Positions 49,901 to 60,376 of a stretch of 64,000 nucleotides of DNA are shown here, piece after piece. A program made the translations under genes and the position numbers. The notes beneath the pieces are model-generated. The model did no database searches. It saw only the letters and a list, made by a program, of their open reading frames with translations, and had not been told where the DNA came from. Every line of letters begins with the position of its first letter. Position 1 is the first letter of the stretch. The DNA is taken from positions 54,076,079 through 54,140,078 of the forward strand of contig OY829327.1 of the NCBI GenBank assembly GCA_963691655.1, read 5' to 3'. The DNA comes from Toxonevra muliebris. Taxonomy: Eukaryota > Arthropoda > Insecta > Diptera > Pallopteridae.

Positions 49901-51905
49901 TCACAATTTGCATGGATTTTTACATATGTAACTGCTATCCCACCCTCACCCTCTGTACGCAGCATTATCTAAGCCTTGGAGAACCGTTCCTGCAGACCCG
50001 TATACATTTGAAAAAAAAAACACATGTACGCGCGTGCAAATACCTTTTTCTTCGAAAATTCAATTGTATATTAAAAGCCATCTTTTATAGATTCCAGATC
50101 TATATACTACCCACCCTTTGAATTATGTTTTGAGATGAGCATTTTTTATACATATTTATAGGAACCGAAACAAGAAATTACCACGGATTTGATAGATATG
50201 GTTGTTGGCACACTATTCTACCTTGGCAGGTTCATATTTAGATATCAGAAAAAATGTTTTTTAATATTTAGTTTCTATGAATAGTATTGGCAAGTATGTA
50301 AGGACGGGTATTTTACACGATAGAGGTTCTGTTATAACAATGAAATCTTGGTCCACGATTTATCTCCATCTCGTGAGAATTCTGCATATGTACCACATTT
50401 CTCTACTCTAATTAACATGATTTCAATATATCCCTTTCTAGATCCAAAGTTGATTCTGTCAATGGTTAAACTCACAGATAGGAAGGGGAGATTACCGTCG
50501 AGACAAGGCCGTATTTAGGGGGGAGGTTTTGGGGGTTCTGACCTCCCCCCTTCCCCCTCCCTCCCCCCCCCCCCCCCCCCGAAATGTGAAAACTTTTTCT
50601 AATTTTTAATATTGATTGATTGAATATTTTTCAATCGGTTTCTTTCTAAAAAGTCAAATAAAAAAAAAATTTCAAATAAATTTGAATTGAAATCGTGCGA
50701 AGTTGTACTACATGGCCAAAAATGGTATTTTCAGGGGTTTCAACCCCATTTTTCTAAAACGTGACGTAATGGGAAGTTTTTGACCTCAGATTCGTGTTCA
50801 GCATGAAAAATTCATTAGCAAACACTAGGAACAATATTGTTTACCAAACCCATGCAGGACAGTGTTATTGAATAAGCTTCAAAGTTCTTAATCTTAAAAT
50901 ATAATTAATCCTTTAACCCATTATTGCTCAGAGCACCCGACTTGGAAGATTTCAATGCTGTGACTGCACGAGTTTAGGGAATATATGCCAACTTCATTCG
51001 AGCCCCTCATCATTGATAATGGCCCAAATTCCCACTAATAATCATTTGAAAAAATTAGTCTCTGACTATTTTTGGAATTTTTGATCATTTTTTTGAGGTT
51101 GGGTTCATTATCAGTAATGGCAAGTCAATGAGTTATCGAAATTATGTCTCTCACGATAAAAAATGTACTGGAATCCACATTGAATAATATTTATTTGAAA
51201 AAATTTAAATTGATTATTCTGTGAATTTTTGTCATTTTCGGCCATTTTTTTAGGTTAAGATTAAGAAAATTCGGAAACAAAAATTTTTCCTAAAGCTTTA
51301 AGACAATTATCCACTTTTCTCTCTAGTCTGATAGGGTCCATCAAATGCATCATCGTATTTAATTTATTGAATTTAAACATCAGTTTCATAAAAATTTTAT
51401 ATGAATATTTTCTTCGAATGAAAATCTGCCTACGGCCCTGCGTCGAGAGGCATAAAAACGCATAGACTTTTTTTGAAATATAAAATAAATATTTTTGGAA
51501 ATGAGTTTTAAAGTATTTTATTATTCAATGGAGAGTAAATTCCAGTTTTATTAATATGAAAAAAATCCAAAATGGCGGCTCCAGCTCCTATCAAATAAAG
51601 CCATGTGCACAACGTGTTCTGATTTGCTTCTGGGGTGCTCCACAGCTATCCGAAACAAAAATCGGAAACAAAAATGGGTTAAAATTATTAAACTAACCTA
51701 AAATTGGGGGTCTTTTATTTTTTCGTTTTCTGAAAAAAAAACTTTTTTTCAGTTTTTTTTTTCTTCAATGGGCGAGAAAAACATTTCTGAAACAATTTTT
51801 TACTTTTTATTGTACTAAAGACTTTGTTTCTCTCTTTACAGTTACTCGCCGGAAGAATTGTGTGCTAAATATGACCTCAAAACTGAAAAGAAAGATGATG
51901 ATTAA
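31137..51905 (+). CDS. pnt: pointed, P1-type ETS transcription factor (4 coding exons, 663 aa)
   Basis: join(31137-31944, 47978-48939, 49020-49177, 51842-51905). Pointed is the nuclear ETS activator acting downstream of receptor tyrosine kinase/Ras/MAPK signalling in flies; P1 is the constitutively active isoform that lacks the SAM/PNT domain. The four exons sum to 1992 nt, all introns are GT-AG, and the split glycine codons at residues 270 and 643 join correctly. Residues 1-269 are isoform-specific, starting MPPSSFLV, with His/Gln runs at about 135-180. Residues 270-552 are Asn/Ser/Gln/Gly-rich. The ETS domain spans about 553-638, with [11 protein letters not shown] at its start and a recognition helix carrying RGLRYYY (Arg611 and Arg614). 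The tail after it is short and acidic. The ETS domain is almost identical to Drosophila pointed as I know it; the low-complexity parts are longer. Confidence 0.93.
33848..34985 (+). mobile_element. TIR-like element with remnant of an unfamiliar arthropod repeat protein
   Basis: The left end (GGGCCTAAGGTTTGCGCATT onward, to ACCATAAGATAACTTGTT near 33913) is inversely repeated at the right end near 34918-34980. Between them, plus-strand frames read [58 protein letters not shown] and then [16 protein letters not shown], broken by stops and shifts. From memory these resemble a multi-copy family of uncharacterised arthropod proteins ([13 protein letters not shown] motif), but I cannot name a superfamily. 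A solo arm lies at 27875-28255. Confidence 0.5.
37617..38204. mobile_element. TTAA-flanked short element (588 bp)
   Basis: TTAA at 37613-37616 is followed by TGAGGCTCACCAGT. ACTGGTGAGCCCCC ends at 38204 and is followed by TTAA. The reverse complement of the right end is GGGGGCTCACCAGT, so the two 14-base ends match at 12 positions. TTAA sites suggest a piggyBac-like MITE. The ends differ from those of the 10.1 kb element. Confidence 0.55.
38920..39320 (+). mobile_element. non-LTR retrotransposon 3' fragment
   Basis: Plus-strand frames read [19 protein letters not shown], then [20 protein letters not shown], the region after RNase H with its closing Cys/His motif. Conceptual stops are present and no reverse transcriptase is attached. 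Compare the minus-strand fragment at 3400-3900 and the one at 63490-63790. Confidence 0.7.
40680..42400. repeat. pnt: microsatellite-rich block in pointed intron 1
   Basis: CATA/TACA repeats (about 40680-40830 and 41462-41505), GAGT/GAGC repeats (about 40856-40890), CAG/CAA runs (about 41205-41245 and 42170-42205), GTGT runs (about 41725-41765) and GAAT repeats (about 41870-41910). Composition is less AT-rich than the flanks, so conserved control DNA may be included; that is inference. Confidence 0.6.
44207..44223 (+). repeat. G17 homopolymer
   Basis: Seventeen consecutive G in AT-rich DNA, within a longer unexplained block (44110-44300). Confidence 0.95.
44700..44800 (-). repeat. possible tRNA-derived SINE fragment
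   Basis: On the minus strand 44739-44749 reads GGTTCGATTCC, a perfect pol III B box. The upstream sequence lacks a proper A box and D arm, and the T stem pairs poorly. A second B-box-like block, GGGTTCTATTCTC, lies on the same strand near 44622-44634. Confidence 0.35.
45290..46240 (-). pseudogene. Jockey-clade LINE reverse transcriptase remnant
   Basis: On the minus strand, in order: [13 protein letters not shown] and [16 protein letters not shown] (46200-46090), [15 protein letters not shown] (about 46040), [16 protein letters not shown] (about 45825), [12 protein letters not shown] (about 45740), and [20 protein letters not shown] (about 45420-45360). These are the conserved reverse transcriptase blocks of Jockey-type elements. 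The catalytic box is YPDD where YADD is usual. Frame breaks show a dead, 5'-truncated copy inside pointed intron 1, antisense to pointed. Confidence 0.85.
46800..46992 (+). mobile_element. possible Tc1/pogo-type fragment with short inverted repeat
   Basis: A short frame reads [20 protein letters not shown], resembling the first helix-turn-helix of pogo/CENP-B-type transposases. GTTTCTTTTGTC (46944-46955) is followed by its exact reverse complement, GACAAAAGAAAC (46981-46992). A CAGTGACAAAAG block looks like a Tc1/pogo end. A related GTGACAAAAGAAA recurs near 47232. Boundaries are unclear. Confidence 0.3.
47978..48939 (+). CDS. pnt: pointed common exon: linker and start of ETS domain
   Basis: Acceptor CAATAG precedes GTTACAGC. 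The exon supplies two bases of Gly270, residues 271-590, and ends GATGAG at the donor GTAAGA (phase 0). It encodes Gln/Asn/Ser/Gly-rich linker, a serine-rich segment, and the first 38 residues of the ETS region (GPIQLWQF to TDPDE). The open frame continues upstream to 47902, but that part is intron. Confidence 0.92.
49020..49177 (+). CDS. pnt: pointed exon: ETS recognition helix
   Basis: An 80-nt GT-AG intron (48940-49019) precedes it. It encodes residues 591-642, [20 protein letters not shown] onward through [10 protein letters not shown] and the C-terminal strands, ending with two bases of Gly643 at the donor GTATGT. Confidence 0.93.
49178..51841 (+). other. pnt: pointed last intron (2.66 kb)
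   Basis: GTATGT donor and TTTACAG acceptor. It contains the hAT-type element at 50504-51440; the remainder shows nothing recognised. Confidence 0.85.
50504..51440. mobile_element. hAT-type non-autonomous element, copy A (937 bp)
   Basis: Starts CAAGGCCGTATTTAGGGG and ends TACGGCCCTG (reverse complement CAGGGCCGTA), with a perfect 8-bp duplication, CGTCGAGA, at 50496-50503 and 51441-51448. Copy B is at 55307-56253 and shares ends and interior. It holds a C18 run (50563-50580). No transposase is seen. It is inserted within the last pointed intron. Confidence 0.88.
51842..51905 (+). CDS. pnt: pointed last coding exon
   Basis: Acceptor TTTACAG, then one base of Gly643 and residues 644-663 ([20 protein letters not shown]), stop TAA at 51903-51905. 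The PEEL-AKYDL tail matches the Drosophila pointed C-terminus apart from a few residues. Confidence 0.92.
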
Positions 51906-53770
51906 GTATATGCCACCCCTATATACACCCCCACACCTATAGCCAGACACCAACGGTATACGCCATTGTTGTTGTTAACAGAGAATTGCGCAAAAAGATT
52001 TTAACTAACCGGGTACAAGTAAATTGTGAGTGAATTCTTGTGGATTCTTCCTGAAAGTGCTTAAATATTTTTTGCTATATTGGTCACACACACACATACA
52101 TGTATACATACATACACAGAGATAAGTAGATAAACAGTAACAAACATTTTAGATTTTTACTCATTTTGTTAAGTAAAAGGAGATTAATATAAACAATCAG
52201 TAATGGAAAAAAAAAGCAACAAAATCTAATAAAAATTAAAATGTAAATCATTTTTTTAATAAACGTGATGTTATTCTTTAAGTTTTTCTTCTTGTTTTCT
52301 TCTTATTTTATTACTATTTTTAGTGAAAAAGAAAATGGTTTTTCTTCCAAACATTGTAAAATTTCAAATCAATTTTAATAATATTTAGAACTATTGAAAG
52401 AAAAAGAGTAAAAATTTTAATTAAGAGTTTAATTTTATTTTACAAAAATAAAATTCAGATAAATAAATAAATGATGAATAACAATCATACAAAATATGTA
52501 GTGCCTAATTTTAAGTTGCTTGTAATTATTGTTAAACAAAGTTTTAAATATAAATTTGAAATTTTAATTTATAAGCAAATACGTTTAATTTAAAATTTAT
52601 CTCTTTCGTTTCGTTAAAAATAAAAGTATTTAAATTGAAATTATTTAATATAGATAAAAATACACAAAATAATGTTTCATTATTTTTAAGGCTATAACAA
52701 AAAAAAAAAATAAAACAAAAAGAAAAAAAATAAATAAAACAAAACCCAAAAACGGAAAGTATGTAAAACAATGTTCTCGTTAGTTCATTAAGTTTTTTTC
52801 TATTAATAAAAAATAAACAAATATTGAAGAAAATGCAAAATTGCGATAATCTTCTGTGTCAAATTTGCAGTGCAGGTTGATGGTGGCAGAAGTCGCCCTT
52901 TTCAGTGAACACCGTTAAATTGTGTAAAAGTAGAGCTCATTTTTGTGGCGGGTAACAGAGTAAAGCCTTAAGAAATTACAGCGGGCATTAGTGATATTCA
53001 TTTTGATTCGTAAACTGTAAGCGGAAAGCCGCCGATAACAGTTTTCGAAGTGAACTGCAATAAGATAACTGAAATATTGAAAATATTGAAAATATTTCAC
53101 TTCGTGAAGTTTGTATTTAAAGTAATTGCAAAATGTTTCGTTAACTTCAAAATAAATTCAATAATGCAGTGTACATTTACAATATCGTGGTAGTGAATCT
53201 GTCAAACAAACTTTGTTTAATAGATCTTATTATCTAACAAAATTGCTACATGAGCTCTCATGTTTTGTGTAGTTTTAATCAAAAAAATAATTGCCATAAA
53301 ATTTGCGTATTCGAAATGAAGTGATATTAGTCTTGTCTTCAGTTATTTAACAAATCAAAATCATACTTTTGCTTATTTGAAATACCCTGTAAATTATGCA
53401 TATGTGCACAAACACATTCTTCATATTCTTCTTTTCACTATAGTGGAATTTAAGCACTTCGTGAAGAAAACTGAGTAGGACTTTTACTGCTATATTCTTC
53501 CAGTATCCGTTTTCTTAGAAACACACTTATTCAATCCATTCTACTATTTTATGAATTTTTCTCAACATGAGTGCTTCCTTGAGACTCGAGAGTTTTATTA
53601 TTAAAAATCAAAAGCTTATAAATAAATAAATAATGAAATTAAAAAAAAAAATGTATCTAAATTTATGTAATTTAAATTTTATGTTAGTTCTAGAAATTGT
53701 GTAAAATTGTAGTTGTAACAAGTTTTTACTTATGTATGTATAAAAGTTTAATATTTTAGTATTTAAAAAA
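51906..53770 (+). other. pnt: probable 3' UTR of pointed
   Basis: AT-rich sequence without element ends follows the stop. AATAAA occurs at 52258-52263 and again many times to about 53800, so the poly(A) site is not fixed. A 12-base word, CACTTCGTGAAG, that can form a short hairpin occurs twice (53098-53109 and 53455-53466). Confidence 0.4.
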
Positions 53771-54232
53771 GAAAATTAATTAAACACAAAAAAAAAATAA
53801 ATAAATGCTCAAATTGCATAAATTATGTATAATTGTTAAAAAGAAAAAAACATTTTTGAGTTTTATTCTGAGATTTAATAAATTTCGATTTATGTGGTGA
53901 ATCGTTTCAAAAATTGCCAACTCAAATCCAAACGGCAAAGCAGCTAGCAAAAATACATAATTTTCATCAAAAAACAAAGTAAATCGAAATATGGCAGACA
54001 ATTTAACTACGCAAATCGAATATGCATTTTTTGCGACATAACCCTCGGCCAGACACATATTTCGACTTGTATGAAAATATTGCGATTTTGGCCCAGCAAT
54101 GTGACGACATTAAATCATTATATTAATACATATCGATATCTTCCCGACAAAAAATTTCAAAAAAATTCTTTGTGAATTGCGTATACCACTTTCCAAGGCT
54201 TCATGAAAACAATTTTTGAAAACATCACAAAG

Positions 54233-54277
54233 ATCACTGATGAGGAACCGTGGTGGGTTCCGAAACGGCCGTTTGAT
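54233..54277 (+). ncRNA. hammerhead-ribozyme-like motif, copy 2 (core intact)
   Basis: Stem I ATCA (54233-54236) pairs with TGAT (54274-54277). The core CTGATGA (54237-54243) is exact. Stem II is GGAACC/GGTTCC, six Watson-Crick pairs with a GTGGTG loop. GAAA follows at 54262-54265, then the minimal stem III ACGGCCGT and triplet GTT ending at 54273. GTT is an allowed NUH site, weaker than GTC. Compared with copy 1, stem II differs by a U-A to C-G change and a G-U to G-C change, so pairing is conserved while sequence is not. Confidence 0.75.
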
Positions 54278-54417
54278 TTGCCTGCTCTTTATAAACTATT
54301 GCGACTTAGTCACTTTCACAAAAAGGTTGTTTCATTAATTAAGCCTGATAAACAACATTTTAACTAATTTTTTTAAAACTTTATGACTTTAGCAAAAAAA
54401 GTAAAAACGTAACTGTG

Positions 54418-55115
54418 GGCCTTATTATGAACTGGGTTCGTTCTTCGACTGTAGTCGAATGCCCTGATCGATCGAATTTAAGTTTGGTATTATGACGTGC
54501 TTTCGACAGAGAATAGCGTTATTGTGAATTTCGCCCATTTTGGCTTGTTCACGATAGTATATTTCTATCAGCTGATTGTCATTTTGAAAAATAAATACGA
54601 TTTGTTTAAAAATTAAGTAGAAAAAATAAGTATGAAATAGAATTAATGGTTCAACGATTCATCGGAAGAGGATGAGAGCTTCATGGAACTGACCAGAAGT
54701 AGAAAACGAGTGCAGCCTTTCGAAAAAGCTTTGGATGTCCCGGAAAATTGTATTTGGCAAAGATGAATAAAATTCAATTATACAAGCAAAAGTATATTTT
54801 GCTCATAAGAGAGGAATGCCGGGAATTATTGGTTGGTCCTAAACCATTTTGGTTCTTTCTTCGTCGTATAGAACTTTTGAGGAAATACCCTTTGTAATCA
54901 GAGGATTTGCTTTCCAACAATGATACAAGTTTCTTTAAACCTGCAAAAACCGTTTAAAATTAGTTTTTAATGCCCAAAAAGCAAAAAGAAATAGCAAAAT
55001 ACCTAAATTTTTAACAATTATTACTCAGTATGCACCGTATCGAAAGTAAAATTGCGTTCGGCAGAAAATTCGATGCGCAACGAAAATTTCAACAGGGTTG
55101 CACTGCTCGTAATAC
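54418..55115 (+). mobile_element. internally deleted PIF/Harbinger-like element
   Basis: The left end GGGCCTTATTATGAACTGGG resembles the inverse of a block ending near 55115 (TATTACGAGCAG). Plus-strand frames include NDSSEEDESFMELTRSRK, then FEKALDVPEN, and further on YFAHKRGMPGIIGWS, like the F-P-G-V-I-G segment just before the catalytic region of Harbinger transposases. Stops and missing sequence show a defective copy. Target duplication not confirmed. Confidence 0.45.
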
Positions 55116-55306
55116 GAATTTTACATTCGATCTTCGATAACCAGCTACACGTTACTTATTTCATTTTTTGCGATATATTTTCGTTTATTACAGGTAACAC
55201 GGTATCGGAAAAAAGAGTTGTTTTACTGGTTATGTTATATATACATATAGAGGGCACACAAAAAAGTCAAATTTTTTTAGTCCGTTGTATATGTTATGGA
55301 TTGAAG

Positions 55307-56253
55307 CAAGGCCGTATTTAGGGGGAGGTTTTGGGGTTCTGACTAACGATATTTTTTACTTCTATCGGTTTTTTTTCTAAAAAGTCATATATAAAAAAAA
55401 TAAATTTGAAATCTTAGTTACACTATGCGATCAAATCCGATTTGTTTTCTTCGACATGAGGTTTGACTACGGATTCAAAAAGAGAAGGTGATACTGAGCA
55501 CTCCTGCATTCATAGTTTTTCTAGGTCAGTAACTGTTTTTGATTTAAAGTTTCGTCCTGAATCAGTTTGAAAAGTTGAAAAATTAATAAAAATAGAAAAA
55601 ATTATCGGATCCTTGTAAAATTAGACTTGCTTGAACCCCATTTTTTCCTAAAACGTGACGTGATGGGAAGTTTTTGACCTCAGATTCGTGTTCAACGCGA
55701 AAAATTTTTTCGCAAAAACTCCACCTTATTAGCAAAACCCATGTAGTTTAGGAGGCAATCTCAAAATATAATTAATTTTTTAACGCATTATTGGTCAGAG
55801 CACCACGAAAGATCTCAACCTCATTCGGGTTCCTTATCATTGATAATGGCTCAAATTCCCAATGATGATCATTTGAAAAAAATGAGCCTCTACTATTTTT
55901 GGTAATTTTTTTGAGGTTGAGTACATCATCAGTAGTGGGAAGTCAGTGAGTTAATGAAATTATGTACTTCACGATAAAAAAAAAGCATTAGAATGCACAT
56001 TGAATATTTACTTGAAAAAATTTAATTTGATTATTCAGTGAATTTTTTGTTACTTTTGGCCATTTTTTTGAGGTTAAGATTAAAAAAATCGGAAAATTTT
56101 TCCTAAAATTTTAATTTTATAGGGTCCATCAAATGTATCATCGATTTAATTTATTGTATTTAAAAATCAGTTTGATAAAAATTATTTATGAATATTTTCT
56201 TCGAATAAAAAACCACCCACCCCCCCCGAAAAAAATTTCTGGCTACGGCCCTG
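55307..56253. mobile_element. hAT-type non-autonomous element, copy B (947 bp)
   Basis: Begins CAAGGCCGTATTTAGGGGG and ends CTACGGCCCTG, with a perfect 8-bp duplication, GATTGAAG, at 55299-55306 and 56254-56261. It is the sister of copy A, with the same interior blocks in the same orientation and several indels. No transposase ORF. Confidence 0.88.
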
Positions 56254-56261
56254 GATTGAAG

Positions 56262-57439
56262 AATATGCTGGCGACATAAAATAACCCTGAAATAGACGTG
56301 TTGCAAGAGAAAAATCCCAAATTTTAGAGGATCCATCGGCCATAACTTCCTTCCTTTAATCTGAAATGATCTCCGGTAAGTAAGTGATCGATCGCAGTCA
56401 ATCTCAGAAAGTTATTGTGATTCAAAAACTGTTCGCATAAAAGAACGTTTATGGGGCAAGATAAATAACCAAGATGCGTTTTTCTTCAAGTAATGTGTGG
56501 TTAATCCGTTTAATAAGATTCATTATAACGCCCCGCTTGATATGAAGATCCGGCAGCAATATTTCTCAAGCGGAATCAATGTTCGATGAACGACATTAAA
56601 TGGGTCAACCACTTGTATATCGCGTTTTGGCCAAGTCCCATTTACAGAAAACATACATGTACTTTGTGTAGCCTGTTTGCATTCGGGGTAACAGTGAAAG
56701 AACCTTAAAATTACAATAGTAGCTACCTGAAAATAGATTGCCATCATTGTTGAGTTGAGTTTTGATAACTAAATAATAAATAAAGTCATTTCAAAAAAAT
56801 TTCGAGATATATTTCCTTACAACATAATAAAAAAATCACTTGAGAGACAATACAAACTTAAAATGAAATCTCTCTTGATTTTGAACCAATCTTTTAAAAC
56901 GGATTCCGGATTAAACCACTGGATTCTACGACCCAAAATTAAGTAAATGTGTTCTGGCGTTTTGGTGAGTCATTTTAATTTTACTTACAGTGTAACTTGA
57001 AGAGAATGAATCATACAGATTTCAAAGGCTGGAAAGTGTTTTTAAAAAATATTCCTATCACAAAAATAAAGTTAAATATAATAGATTTACGTCAGTTTTA
57101 TATAGATAAAATATAAAATTGTATTCAGTTTATTAACCTAGCCTAGAGTCCTATTTTGAGGATATTTTAAAAAACAAAAGTTGTAGGCCGATTTTTTACA
57201 GCAAATAAAAATATGAGGATTGATTGATATCAATGTATAAAACTCGGGAATGAAGTCGAAAATCGAATTGGAGTCTTTATTTTTGCTCGAAGTGAGAAAA
57301 TAGGTGGTCCATTGAAAAGCTTGTAGTCCCGATTAATGAAAAAGGAAAAATTGTTATGAATTCAAATTGCATAAATGTTTCTCTTGATAAAAAAAGACGC
57401 GAATCCCTTTCCTTTTTGATAAAAAAAAGCACCTGCCTG
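56262..57439. other. non-coding, nothing recognised
   Basis: AT-rich intergenic DNA. No gene, RNA or element end is supported. Confidence 0.45.
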
Positions 57440-57594
57440 ACCAAAATGTCAAAATTTTACTCCCTCCAACTCGGCGAGTTTTTGACCGATCTCGTTCAAA
57501 CTTGGTGTGGTAACTACTACCCAATAGGACTTAACTGTGCAAGTTTGGGTCCAATCGATTTTAAAGTGGGTTTCTTTGAGATGAAATCGTCCAT
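57440..57594. repeat. partial copy of the 4.05 kb MITE family
   Basis: TGTGGTAACTACTACCCAAT and the following bases to GATGAAATCGTCCAT match the reverse complement of the left part of the element at 4051-4433 (ATTGTATAGTAGTTACCACA near 4121). Only one end is present. Confidence 0.55.
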
Positions 57595-58174
57595 ATTCTG
57601 AACTACTTGAGCAGGTAAAAATTTCGAAAAAAAATTAATACAAAAAAAAAGGATTTTAAATTAAAAAAGTATTTTTAATTAAAATTCGTGAATGCATGAT
57701 AAAAATCGCAATATTTCCATAGAAATGCACTGAATGTGATGTGTAGATTGAAACACCTTTACAGTTATCCTTGCACTGGTTTTTACAGTTATTAGCATGG
57801 ATCGATAGCTAATAAAAAGTTAAGAAGCAACCTGGAATTTTAAGTCTAACTAGCTCAGAAATATGTTTAAATTGCAATTAAGATCGGAAAAGTTCTGGTC
57901 AGACTCATGTGTTGGATCGATGTTAAATTGAGACGACGTTAACGGAGACGATGTAAATCGTGCGATTACTGTGCATATGTAATGTCTGGGGGTAATGCAC
58001 AATGTAATATTAAATAAACTTTATCACATTTTTCATTGCAATGAACAATTCACCAAAAGTCCTAGCGGAACATTCATACAAAATTGCTCCTCAATTTTCA
58101 AAATTATTATAAGGGCATTCATATGAAGTGAAAATCTACCAAACGACATTCAAGGGTTAAAGAAAAACCAAGAA

Positions 58175-59570
58175 TGTGCAAAGCTCCATTTTTTCCTGCT
58201 CACAGTGGATTTTCTGAAAGATTATATGAGAAAAATAAGATTTAGAAAAAAATATTGAGGTCTCTAGTGGGAAATAGCCAGTCGGTTTTGAACCAAAGGC
58301 TTAAAAACAGGCTTTGAAAAGGTAAAAAGCTTTAGTCATTGATAACTTCTAAAATATTGAATTTTAAGTAATTGTTGCGAACCCAATTTTTTTAGGACTA
58401 CTAGGGCAATATTTTGTTCTTAGAAAGTTTTGATCTTCGAGTGAAATTGAACCTTGTTTTGATCGAAAAGCTGTCAATTTTGTACAAAATTTCCATGGGA
58501 AAAATTCTTTAAACGAATTTTTTTTAATTTGTTAGAGGTGGTATTTTCTGTTTAAAATTTTTATGTTATAAAGGATTAAATATGATTGGTTCTAAAAAAA
58601 AAGTTCTTTAAAAATGTTTATTTTTAAGAAAAATAGGCCGTCTCAAATTAAAAAAAAATCGATTTTTTTATTTTTTTTTTTTTGAATTATAAGTTTATTT
58701 ATAGGTAGACAAATCTTTGTACAGTAGAATCGCAACAATTCTTACCCAGTTAATTCAAAATCTTAATAATTTGCAACAAATTTGCAAAAATCGCTACAAG
58801 GTCTGTTTAACATCTTATAAATCTTAATTGATTACACAGTGCAACAAAAATTTTATGCGGAAGATTTTCGAACGGTTTTATAGTAATTAAGGGTTGCTGA
58901 TCACGACTGGTTCTCCCACAATATGGGCCTGAAGTCGGAAAAATGGGGTCTTCAGAGTCTATTAAGAAATTCCTTTATTTCAAGAGATACGAATTTTATG
59001 TCCGAAACAAAGTTGCTATGCATAAAGAGATAAACAATTTTTGCGTACACACTTTTTCTCCATCTTTTACCCTTCCTCTTGAAAATGGGGTTTTAAACCC
59101 CCTTTTTTGATAAATGATCGAAACAAAAACATTTTTAAAAACCTTTTTTTTTCAATCCATTCACATTTAATCCTCTATAATATAAAAGTTTTTAACAGAA
59201 ACACCACCTTTAAAAAATTGAAAAAAATTCGTTTAAAGAATTTTCCCATGGAAATTTTGTACAAAATTGTCAGATTTTCGATCAAAACAAGGTTAAATTT
59301 CACTCGTAGATCAAAACTTTCTAAGAACAAAATATTGCCCTAGTTATCCTAAAAAAAATTGTGTCCGCAACAACTACTTAAAATTCAATATTTTTGAAGT
59401 TATTAATGACTTAAGCTATTTACCTTTTCAAAGCCTATTTTTAAGCCTTTGGTTCAAAACCGACTGGCTATTTCCCACTAGAGACCTCAATATTTTTTTC
59501 TAAATCTTATTTTTTTCATATAATCTTTCAGAAAATCTACTGTGAGCAGGAGAAAAACGAACTTTGCACA
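58175..59570. mobile_element. 1.4 kb element with ~450-base inverted repeats
   Basis: The left arm from TGTGCAAAG (58175) to about 58640 is repeated in reverse from about 59120 to CTTTGCACA (59570). Examples are GAGGTCTCTAGTGGGAAATA against TATTTCCCACTAGAGACCTC, and TTTTGTACAAAATTTCCATG against CATGGAAATTTTGTACAAAA. The arms look highly similar, suggesting a fairly young element or gene conversion. The spacer is about 480 bases without a recognised protein. No target duplication was identified. Confidence 0.75.
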
Positions 59571-60376
59571 GATGGGCAATCTAATATACATAGTATACTA
59601 TAATATATATTTATGATTCTGAAGAGAATGCATCATATTTGGAATTCATCATTAAGACTAATTGTAAAAAAGAAGTGAAACTTATTTTGTAGTTTAGCAA
59701 TTTCAAATATGAAAGAAGAATGATTCGTTCCAAAATTACATTGGGAAAATATAGATGGAACCCTCGCATCACTTATTTTAAGTTTGAGCACTGTATACAC
59801 TGGAATTCTACAGATACCATAATCGTTTAATTTCATAATCGATATCAGGCGCTAAGAGTTAAATCTCCCTCCGTCCAAACACAGCGACAGTTCGTCTAGG
59901 GTTCCCAAGTACCTTGAGACGATTCTGACCAGACCTGTACACAACTTATAAAAAAATTTTTACTCGTACATGGAATAATTTTCGCAAATAAATAAATAAA
60001 ATAAAAAGCTGACACACTCACTCATATGACTCTCGACATTACAGAATCATATTTCTAAAGTTTTCTCATACAATATTCTGAAATATAATTTCTTGAATTC
60101 TTTGTCATAAATCAGTAACTCAAAACACAAGAATTACATATATTTGTAGTAATTTTTTTATCGATTGAAGTAAAAGAAAAAGTGCTTGAGAAGAGACATC
60201 AAAGAGTATTATCGAGAGTAAGGTTCTAAAACAGTGATGGCCACGCCATAATACGCGTTCGAAAGAACTTAAAAAATTCCTGTAATATTCCTATAGAAAA
60301 AGATCGCAGTCAATCACTGTACATCTGTGGGTGGTTATCACTGCTCTAAAGACATAAACGATAAAGTAATTGCTTA

